From Leptidea sinapis (taxonomy: Eukaryota; Arthropoda; Insecta; Lepidoptera; Pieridae), in assembly GCF_905404315.1 (NCBI RefSeq), contig NC_066310.1, positions 2,728,001 through 2,792,000 of the forward strand: a DNA stretch of 64,000 nucleotides, in the 5' to 3' direction. Under the pieces are notes generated by a model that saw only the letters and a list, made by a program, of their open reading frames with translations, was not told the origin of the DNA and did no database searches. How positions within the stretch are numbered: the first letter of the stretch is position 1; every line of letters begins with the position of its first letter. Positions 24,701 through 36,700 of the stretch are shown here, piece by piece. The translations under genes were made by a program, and so were the position numbers.

Positions 24701-27700
24701 CTAAACATGCAAAAGCATATGCAACATGCATTTGCATATAATACGGTCTCTACTAATAAGACATCTGCATTCGAACCGGGGTCTTCTGCTTTCTGAATCA
24801 CCCAATGTCCCATCTGAGATATAATAGTCTTGTTTATAGTGGCAAAATTTACCTTTGTATTCTAATGTTATTATAGCTGTTTCTCTTCAAAACACGGATA
24901 AAACTACATTTTTTAAAATTGAAACGATAGATCGATTTCTCGCTCCCGAAACTACCTGTATACTAAATTTCATTAAAATCGTTGAAGCCGTTTTCGAGTT
25001 TCAGACTGGGTATATATAAACAAGAATTGCTCGTTTAAAGATTAAGTTAAGATTAGAAACGCGATTTTAATACCCTACATCGAATAACTTTCCAAAAATT
25101 TTCATTTAATTGCCCGTGATCCGAAAAAAAGTTGATCATGGTTTCAAAATCTCAAGATAAGTACTACAGTAATGCTGTTCAGAAGTTTTGTTTTTGAAGT
25201 ACCCAAGAGCGGTTGGCAGTGTGTAACACTTGATCAGCTATCACAAATAAAATAAAAAGTGTGTATGTACCCATGCATGCAAGAAGTTGTACTTCTTTGG
25301 CCTAACAAAGCAAAAATCCTTAAAATTATTTATTCCTCGTGCTATTCTACGTTTGTAGAAAGAACAATATGGTAAAAATCTTACAACGACGGCTTTAACA
25401 TTTAATTATTACTTAATTAGGCTGTACGGGACCCCTTTGCCTATCTTAATAATGGACGAAGAAACCAAAAAAAAAACTAACTAATGTCGCAAACGTCAAA
25501 AAATTTTAGGAACCAACTTCACAGTGATGCGCGCGCATCTTAAAATTTCACTATCATCATTTTTTTATAACGCACCTGAAGAAGTATAACTTGAATAATA
25601 TTATGTTCACTTACACATTATTAACAGTAGATGTGTGATGTTGCTCAATGAGTTTCTTGGCATCAAGAAGCCGAGACCTCACCTTCTCGATGGATGCTGT
25701 GTCTATCTTGTACTCTTGTAGCGATGTAAATATTTCAAGTGTTTGTACGAGACTGTCCGTTGTACTGAAACCAAATTTATCAATTTATTTTTTTAGTATA
25801 ACATCGAAAGAACTTTACCTAATGACGTCAGAAGAGGTAAGAATCACGATAGAAAGAGAGGCAACTTCTTGATGATAATATGATCCCGGCTTGATTATGG
25901 GTACCACAACGGCACCTATTTCTGCCGTGAAGCAGTAATGTGTAAAATATATTGTGTTACGGTCTGTAGGGCACCTCATCTAGTGAAATTACTGGGCAAA
26001 TGAGACTAAACATCTTATATCTTAAGATGACTAGTGCAATTATTGTAGTGCTGCTCAGAATATCAATGCAGGGCGTATCAATTACCGTATTATTTTCATA
26101 AAAAAAAAATACCTTAGTGTATCACAGCTAGTGTTTATATATTTTATTGATTTTGAGGAGTATATATATTTGCCAGTGACAAAAAATATATAATAAAACA
26201 ACTACGGAAGTCAAGAAAAAAATGTATAAGAGCTTTATGCAAAGTCCTCTAGAATCGTGTAGACCATTATTCAAAAAGCATCATCTGTTAACGCTTACTG
26301 GTCTATATATATTAGAAATTTGTATGTTCATTAAAAAACATGGTGAACTTTTTAAACCAGCAAAGGACTATTCCATATTAGGATTAAGAGATCCAACTCG
26401 CCTTCTGATGCCATACTGTAGAACAGCGCTTCATCAAAATAACGCAAATGTTATGTATATTAGGGTATTTAACCACCTTCCAAAGAATATTAGAGAGATG
26501 CCTAAAACATTAATGCATAAAAAATTAAAATTATGGCTAATAAATAAATGCTTTTATAGTTTAACAGAATTCTTTAGCCAAAAATAATAGTATTAAATGT
26601 AATTTTTTGAGAGGTACCTACAAACTAATGTTTATTTAATATTATATTATAATTAAAACTATGTAAAACATTACATTAATAAACATATTAGTGATGTATA
26701 AATATAAAAATTCTAATATTGAGCATCAAATATTTGTATGCCGATATATTGGCGAATTGTGCTGTACACCAATTAATTGTTAACAACTATGTGACCACGA
26801 TTCATACAAATAAATCATTTCATTTCAAGAAATAGGGACTCTTACGGTCATACAATAAGGTGTAATTCAGATCGCACAGCGCTACTTACTAACCTACATT
26901 TTTATTCACCTAGATGTTGCGTCTCTTTCTATCGCGTGACTGTTACCTCTTCTGACGACATTAGGGTTGACTTCTTTACCTAAAACTGTACCTACCTAGT
27001 TTAAGGTCATCTTATAAAATAGCTTAGTTTTTTCAATAATATAAATAGGTATGTAATCTTAATTTTAAATCAATATTCTTTCGTTGTCAAACCTACATGA
27101 GTTGCAGATAGTAATGTATGCGTTGGAAGTCCACGATATAGTCAAACCTACTTAATATATAGTAAATAACTAGGCAGCTATCATGGATGGAAATTTCATT
27201 ATAATAATAATCACTTTAAATTAGATTGTTTCAGAGTCTTTGGGAAGCTTAAAAACCTTTAATATGCTTTGCTTTATTTATGTTTCTTCATTTTTAAAAT
27301 ATCGGTCGGATCTGTAGGCGACAAGAAAGCTCGCGCGTGCGTCATTGCTCGCTCGTGAGTCCCTACTGGCTGGCCTACTCTGTAGAGGCCGACGCACGTA
27401 CTTAAGATTTCGATACCTACACGGGGAATGAGACAGGGCTGCCAGTGAGCAAAACATATTACTAGAAAATCACTGAACCCTCTTTGTTCGTACAATTACT
27501 ACATTATCTCGAATATACATATATTATATTGTATAGTCTTTTGTTTATTTTTATAATAAACTTTTTGTGATCTCATTCTTAAATGTATCTTAGTACCTAG
27601 TTTAAAATAAGCTGTAAGTTTCTCCTCCAATTATGTATACCAACAGGCAGAATGTACTGGGATATCTATACAAATAAATAAATTATTATAAATTTTTTTG

Positions 27701-30700
27701 TAGTACATACCCATTGGTCGTTGTATTCATATAGTCTGCTAAGTGCTTCAGGGTCTGGTCATACAGTTTCATGTTGTGCACATATTTTGAGGAGTCAGGT
27801 GTCTTATCGTCATTATTCACCGAAAATCTCAATGGTTGGAAAACCTGGAAGTAAAAATTTTACTAATTATTGGCTATTTTTATTTATTTATTGAAAAGAC
27901 CAACAGCATAAATATTACAAATTAGTTTTAAAAATTAGTGTACATATAATAGCCAATTACAGGTCTCTCTACATAAACAAAAATCAACTAATGAGTTTTC
28001 AACTTAAATTACTTTAACATAGTAATATGTATAGTTTAAACATTATAAGAATAATATTATGGGTATGAATGCGAATTAAATATATATATATCTATTATTA
28101 TATTATGTTATAATCGGTTATAGTGTATATTTTATGTTTGGATGTGTATGTGTGCGTGTAGTGTGTGTTTGTGTATATGTGCGTGTATTAATGTACCTAT
28201 TTGTTCGTTTTATATTGCTCCAGTAACATTTTTCGTATCTAGTTCGACATTCGAACTTCGTTGTAATTCTGGCTTACAAATTCTGTTAATGGGAGAATTT
28301 TTACCATATTTGGTAGTGTAAAATGTTAATGAGAAAAGAGGCGTATTTCTCGTTCGTTTTAGTAGTACATTGAAGTTAATACTAGCTAAGTAATGTTGGG
28401 GAGTCCAGAAGATTATTTATTATATTAAATAAGAACATTGTATCTAATAACGTTCGTCTGTCTGCTAGTGAAATTATATTATGATGCACGATTATACACT
28501 TCTAATAATAATAATTCAAAAATCTCTTGTTTTCTCTAATAACCGCTTCCATGTGGTCTAATTACTGGTTTGTTGATTGTATGAGTTACAATCATGTGTT
28601 GTGGGATTTTTATCCCACTCATCTTGTATATATTATGTTTTAAGCTGGCGAATCGTCTCCGGGGCATGATCTACCATGATACATATATGACTGTATACCA
28701 GTGGGAGGCACCTTTGCACAGGACGCCGGCTAGATTATGGGTACCACAGCGGCATCTATTTCTGCCGTGAAGCAGTAATGTGTAAACAATACTGTGTTTC
28801 GGTCTGAAGGGCACCGTAGCTAGTGAAATTACTGGGCAAATGAGACTTAACATCTTATGTCTCAAGGTGACGAGCGTAATTGTAGTGCCGCTCAGAATTT
28901 TTGGGTTTTTCAAGAATCCTGAGCGGCACTGCATTGTAATGGGCAGGGCGTATCAATTACCATCAAGAACGTCCTGCCCGTCTCGTCCCTTATTTTCATA
29001 AAAAAGAAATCTATTGAGATATCTAATTTAGACGATTTGACTCTTCTCTTCAACTCTTGCAATAGGTGTTCTATAGTATTCATATCCGAGCTTCTTGCTG
29101 GCCTTAATACTGACATTGATTAGTTATTTATTTACAATGCCTGCTGTATAAAGTCAACACCATCTATACCTATAGCAACTCTTCGCCAGTAAAATGCGTA
29201 GGGTAAGGGCATGAGGACCCAAGCAATTACAACGGTAAGCGAGGACCAAAACAATCTTGTATTTTGTTATCGGCGCTTATGCTTCTCCAAATTGTCCATT
29301 CACCACTACCTTAACTCATTCTCTTTAAAAGCCCCGTGCAAACTACATATATACGAGTATACGTGCTGCTTTGACGAAGACAGAGAAAGGAAGACCAAGA
29401 GAAGAAGAGGAGACTAGGAAGAAGGAGAGAACGGCGACGAAGCAGACGTATCTGTGGTCGGCCGCCCCCAGAAAGGGCCACCTAGGGACGTATATTAAAA
29501 AAAAAAGAGTACTTGAAGGGAGTCAAGAAAATGTGCCGGACCTTAAATCTGGTACATCTCCCGATGTTTCGTTCGGTACCTAGGTCTTGATGACCGAAAG
29601 GTCGGTAAGACCATGGGCAGGAGGTGGGTTATATACGTGCTGGTTGTGGTGCCATTCATATATTATATGCAGCACCTAACAAACTAATTTGTTTTGTATA
29701 CTACAGCCATTGTAAATCACTCTATTTGATAATAGAGTGGCCGTTGAGTTTCTTGTATGATCTTCTGACGAGCACAACTTTTTTCGTACATATGGTAGAT
29801 TCAGTAATTTGAAGAAAGGAAATATTTATAGTGACGATTCAAACGCGCTTAATTCAAGCTTAATCGGAAAAAAAAATATTTGACTTTGATACAACTAGGG
29901 AACCTTCAAACAGTATACTCTCGCTGGCAACACATATCTTAACCCCTGGTGTTGTGGATATCCATGGCCGGTTGCCTCACGACTTCTCAAGTTAGTCTCC
30001 TGCCGGTTTTCCACATTTTGTATATAACATTCCCTTTTTAATGTCCAAATTACTCACTCTATTTATGCCCAGAATTCGGTGGTCTGCCGTACCCTTAGTT
30101 GCTATAATAAACATTTCTTACCAACAGATATATTCGTCCATACTAAAAGCTCTTTCAAAAAGGAAATCATTTTAAGTATACTGTAATCGAGGAGTTGATA
30201 ACGACCTAAGACATACGCACTACACACAAAATCTTTATATTTATACGTTTTTTTTTTATTGAATCATAGTTAAATGTTGTACCATAAATAATGTGAACCT
30301 GTAATTGGCAGTCGGCCATCGCATAATATTTTTGTAATAAGTTTAATTTTTTGTGTGCTGTTGGTTCAACAATGACAACAGGCGACGATCCGCCACTCAC
30401 AGTAAATATTTATTTTCTAGGTAATTTTATTTAAATCCAATTTAGCCATTTGTCACATGGCAATTTGAACTATCACAAATTGAAAAAAAAATATGACGCT
30501 TCCGTTGCGCTGCTATTGGAAAGTTTTAAACACTTACAAGTGAGAGGCTCCTTTGCACAAGATGCCGGCTAGATTATAGGTACCACAACGGCGCCTATTC
30601 CTGCCGTGAAGCAGTAATGTGTAGAAACTTCTGTGTTTCGGCCTGAAGGGCACCGTAGCTAGTGAAATTACTGGGCAAGTGAGACTTAACATCTTATGTC

Positions 30701-33700
30701 TCAAGGTGACGAGCGCAATTGTAGTGCCACTCAGAATTTTTGGGATTTTCAAGAATCCCGAGTGGCACTGCGTTGTAATAGGCAGGGCGTATCAATTACC
30801 ATCAGCGGAACGTCCTGCTCGTCTCGTCTCTTATTTTCATAAAAAAAATCTCTTTCACGTGGTTATGAGTGAAAGGTATTAGCCACATGGTTAAGCCACG
30901 GACATTTACGATTTAAAAAAAAACGGTGCTGATAATGATTGGAAATATAGGGTTACTTACAGTAGTCTGTACACTTTTAAGTCTGATCTTCAGCTCATTT
31001 ATCTGTTCGTTGTATGCCTTTATCATATCGCCCACACCTGCCTTGTAGCGGGTGAACTCCAACTGAAATAATAATATAAATAAGGTTATATATTTTTGAC
31101 AGTGACAGGTGGACAGGGTGAAGACGTCTATTAAATTCAACGTCTCCTGGCGTCGACACATTGATCCCAGCGGATACTCCATAGGGAGTGCCGCTTGCGC
31201 CTCTCTCTCCCCAAGAGAAGGTCGCTTTCGATGAAGGCTTAGAGGGCACCTGCCCAAAGCCAACTTTAGGTGGTGTTTAGTGGGTAGGCACCTAGGTTTT
31301 TCACGTGAGTCCCACATAGCCTAGGCAGACTTAGGCTGCGTTGGTATGCATGAGCATTCACCACCTCCCTCCCGTCGTTATCCCGGAGGGTAGCCCTTTC
31401 TCTCTGTTTGGACGCAAAAAAAAAAAGGCGTCAACACATTTCCGTTGCAACCGTTAACGAGTTAGGGTATTACTCTGCCCAATTTCTGTTCGAATATTAG
31501 TCGTTGTGTTATTTGAAATTTATTCTTAGATGCGTAACAAATTGATCTATTTCATTTAAAAGTTAATTATTTAGATGTTAGCTTGTTTGTGAATTTTTAG
31601 TAGGTGGTATTAAAATTTGTTATAAAAAAAACCCCTTTTGATCTTATTTCCTAGAATATAACCTCTGTGTTGGAACATGTATGGATCCTGTCACTGTGAC
31701 TACAGAAGGCATCAAGTCCCTCTCTCTACACACAGCAATTATATCATATCACCAGTGGGAGGTACCGGGAGTTCTGCCGTGAAGCAGTAATGTGTAAACA
31801 TTATTGTGTTTCGGTCTGAAGGGCGTCGTAGCTAATGTAATAATTACTGTACAAATAATTATAAACATCTAATGTCTCAAGCGCAATTGTAGTGCCGCTC
31901 AGAATTTTGGGGTTTTTCAAGAATCCTGAGTGGCACTGCGTTGTTATAGGCAGGGCGTATCAATTACCATCAGCTGAACGTCCTGCTCGTCTTGTCCCTT
32001 TTTTTATGATTCATTAAGAAATGATGTAAACTTTTGAAATATACCTAAATAGACCTGGGTAACTGAACTACGCTAATTTTGAAAACTCCAACAACATTTT
32101 AACAACAACCTGGCCTGGCTAGATTGGTTGTTCAACCTCAATAACTCGTTAAGTGCTGTTTTCCAGATACACCAAGTATAGCTACAAAGATATAAGTATA
32201 ACTTTTAGTATTATTTTTACTTGTATCTATGTATGTAACAAAATCTTTGAACATTCAATAAAAATCTTCTTTAATTCAACTTTTTCACACAGACCAATAA
32301 AAGTAGAATAATTTCATCACTTGAATGAACAGGTTAATACGATGTACATAAAATATACATACATAATACATATGTAACAGAATGACTGAATGTAATATCC
32401 ACTCTGTACAAGAGATCCAATTTACTAAAAACTAATCACAGTGCAATATTTTTATTACATTACTTATTATTAAATTTAGATTAATTTAATCTATATTAAT
32501 TTATTACTATTAAAAATATGGTATAAAAAATGGAGCCTTCAAGATATGTGCTTTCATGCGGTTTTCATTAATAAAACTTACAATTACTATTTTTAGTTTT
32601 TCAAGACTTGTAGAAGACCCACATTTAAGTGAAATAAAAAATAATTTAATGGTAAAGAAGCAGTTAATATATTGAATAGTTGGTATGATTTAAAATATTA
32701 AGAAGTAAATTATAAGGGATTACCTTGATATTTTCCAAATCTAATATTTTAATCTGTGCGGCTTTGAGTTCATCCTGTCGCCGAGTTACTTTATCTTGTA
32801 ATTGCTTTATCGTTAGATCCCTCTTTGTAATCTCATCCGACAGTATCTTGAAAATAAATCACAAATTGTAAAAGTTTGCGGAAATCCATACATATAAATG
32901 TATTGAGTTCTCTCGAGTGTTAATTCTGCCAATATTCGTCTTCAAACAATTTGACAAGTGTTTCGCCTCTCCACGAGGCATCCTCAGTAGATGTTGTCTC
33001 GCCAAACTTTGGCACAAGACAATTGAATGTGTGAGAATGGCTTAAGCCATTTCAAATATATGTTCGAGATATAAATAAACAAATACTAATATAAGACTGA
33101 AGGCTTAGCATATGTTCAGTGAGTGCAGGTACCAACTAGTTTTGGACCAATTGAAGGTCTTCACTTTGAAAAGTTATGAGTATGTGGGTGCACCCATTCC
33201 TCCACTGAAGAGCCTTTGATTGGTACAAATCTTTCCTGTACCAATTGAACTTCAGTTAAGTTGTGCTTAAGGTATGCCTTGCATTCTGTACTCATTGATT
33301 TTTAAAATGTTTAGATATAAATAATAACATTTCCAAATCCAATATTTTTTGCTGTGCAGCTTTGAGTTTATTCTGTAATAAAGTCATTTTATCCTCATAT
33401 TGTTTTATCAATGCATCCCTCTTTGTAATTTCATCTGTTGGTATCTTCAAAATAAAATAACAATTAGTAACAACATTACGTTCATAGTATTAAAACATAT
33501 AATACAACTATAATATAAACAAAAATAATATTGCTATATGGTACCGGTTTGCAAATGCCACCGGCACAGGGCACTTTGATATCATATGTAATGTGTTACG
33601 AAATTTAAAAGAACTGTTAAAAAACGTTTATGTGGGAAAGGTTACTATAGCATAAACGATTTTCTTAATTACGTCACAGACTGGGAATGAAGCGAACACC

Positions 33701-36700
33701 CTCAGGCTCTTTAATTATAAATGTTTATTGCATGATATCACATTGTAATCCATATTTTTATTTATTTATTTATATATAAAAAAAGCCCGCTGAGTTTCTT
33801 GCGTCCGATCTTCTCAGGTTTGAGGCAGTCTTTTTTAATGGATGGTAGTTTTAGCTCCAAAGAAAACTTTATAGTTATGTGCAACTCAATTTTAATGTGA
33901 ATTGAAACTTGATGTGCAAAGAAAAATTACAAAGAAAGTTTTTTTTTGGTGCTACCTCCTGTTATTTTGTGAAAATCTTTAATGTACGAGGGGCACACTG
34001 AAATGATCGGGAATAAGAAAAACCACATGCACAGAATAGGTAAATTGTATTTTATTATTTTTTTAAGTATTCTCCGTTCAACTTAATCCACTTTTCCATT
34101 CGTGCAAACCAATCATTAAAACAGTAATTCCAGTCTGAAGTTGATGTTGACAAAATGGCTGATTTGTACACTTCCACAGCTGCTTCGGGGTCTTCAAACC
34201 GTTGACCGCGTAATAAATATTTCATTGTAGCGAATGTAAAGAAATCGTTTGGGCTCAGGTCAGGACTGTACGGAGGATGGCCCATCAGCTCAACGTTTTC
34301 CTGCTTCAAAAAATCATTTGTATTCCGAGCGGTATAGGAGATCGCATTTTCGTAATGTAAGATGATGCGACGTTTCGTGTTATTTTTTCGAAGTTCGGCT
34401 ATCATTACTGGCAAACAAACCGTGATATACCACTCAGCGGTAACCGTTCTGTGATCCTGTAAAGGAATTGTAGCAACATGCCCCTTTTTCGAGACAAACG
34501 TAGCGACTATTTTCTTTGACACGCTGCGGGAGCGAACCACTTTCGTTGGTTAGGCCTCGTCTTCGAAGACCCAAACTTCTGACTGATGTTTTCTTTCAGG
34601 TTTGTATGAATAAATCCATGATTCGTCACTTGGGACGATATTATAAACGGCATTTGACTTCCCTCCGTTGAAGCGTTGCAGAGTATTCCGGCACCAGCCT
34701 ACACGAGCCGCCTTTTGCTCTTCGGACAAATTGTGGGGTACCCATCGGGAAACTAGCTTTCTTACACAAAGTTCATTATGTAATATCGACTGAATTGCAC
34801 ACATTCTGACACTGATAACAGCCTGAATCTGCTCGTATGTCACATGACGGTCAACTAATACAATAGTTCGCACAGCTGCGATGTTTTCAGGCGTAACCGC
34901 TGTTTTTGGTCGACCTGCAGAAGAAACAGTGCTGAGCGACACACAACCGTGTCGGAACTCGGCATACCAGCGGATTATTGTCGTTTGACTCGGTGCTTCA
35001 ACATCATAAATCGAAACAAGTTCACTGAGACATTTACCTTGAGATAAACCGCGACGAAAATTGTTATAAATTATGACAGGAAAATGTTCACGCGTGAGCT
35101 CCATTTCTGTCAACGACGTGTCAACTTTAAACCAAAATAGTTTTTGTTTTTGAACTTTTTTTTAATTGTATGAATGTCATTAAGGTTCTAAGAGGCTAGT
35201 ATTCAAATTCTAAAAAAAAGATTTTATTGTAACTCAATCATAAATATTCTATTCCCGATCTATCTTATATATCTATCTATCTTTAAGAACTTAAAGAAAT
35301 AATTTAAGAGAAAATTTGTCTATGTGCACGCTGGTATAAAAATTTTCTTTACCTAAAGTACATTGCAAAGATCTTGGTTCTTACATTTGTTTGTTTGTTA
35401 ATTCCATTGACTCACAAACTTTTCAAATGGGGTTGGGGACCTAATATGGCTTGCATATTTTAAGTAGTGTATATCTTTAATGTTTTATTGTTTCTTATGA
35501 TGTTCCTGTGCTATTTATTAATACATTAGGTGGCCAACAAGAATACAAATCACCTGGTGATAAGTGATCATTTTTAACCAACCATGGTATCACAAGAATG
35601 TTAGCGGTCATTATGGGCCTTTTTCAGATTTAAGAATTCTTACACATAGCATATTGTCGAGCTCACGCGGGCGACATATAAAACGTACTCAAAAAATTAA
35701 TATATTTTAAATACCATTTCATTAAAATTGGCAATTTAACCACTTAGTTGGGTCCATATTGCATGCAGTGTTGGCCAGTCACTCCAACCAGTCCAGCTCT
35801 TTCCAGAAATTCAGAGCACACCCAAGTGTTCAAAAATTTCTTAGAGCGAGCTCATATTTACTAAGGTTTTTACTCAATATTTACCCACTCCTGCACATGC
35901 TAGTATTACATAAGTGATCCATATTGTCCTCAACCAGACAATCTCTGCACTTAGGGCTGTCTGTTACTCCTATTGTGAAATGGTGCTTATGTAGTGATGT
36001 GTGACCCATTATGGTGCTCACAATGATTCAAAAAAAATAATAACAGATGTCAGATACCTTAACATTTTCACTATCTGCTAATTTAATCACAGCTGCTTTG
36101 ACTTGGTTCTTGAGTTGGATAATTTTTTCTTCATTTTGCTTAATTATTACATTTTTCTTTACAATCTCATCCTTGAATCTCTCAGAAATTTCTATCTCAA
36201 TTTTCTGGATTTTATCTTTAAGATCATCTCTTTCCTTTGTCATCATATCTGCGATTTTTTCCAATGATTCCTTCTGCCAGGTCAGTTTCTCATTTTCAAG
36301 TATTACCTGATAATGATATTAGTCTTACATACATAATAGACACTTTAAAAGTTCACATAGTATTTATTAGATAGAGCTAATTAGCCAAATAGTCAAAACA
36401 AATTTGTTAGCAAAAGAGCAACCGAAACTCAATGTCTTAAATGTTTTTGACTATCCAGATCTCTCGGTCTCTCCTAAGATAAGACTTTGTAAGTCAAAAA
36501 CCAAAATAATATGGTTGTACTTTGACTAGCTACTGAGCTTTGACATTTGACAGTTTCAAGTTACATTTGTTTCCGAAGCGGTAGTAGTATCTAGTAGTAT
36601 AAGAAATGACATCAAAAAGAATTCTAAAGGAATCAATTTTGAGAAATAATAAATGCCTTTTTTTTTAATGCCGTTTTTTGAAAGAAAAATCATTTATTCA

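Noticed and set aside
29371..29583. Lys/Glu-rich 70-codon frame
   Set aside because: Low-complexity purine-rich DNA with no splice context or family.
30913..31317. 134-codon minus-strand frame
   Set aside because: Only 30961-31062 is a real exon; the rest is intron and a GC-rich repeat read through by chance.
36047..36310. Plus-strand 87-codon frame
   Set aside because: Antisense shadow of NEMO-like exon 4.
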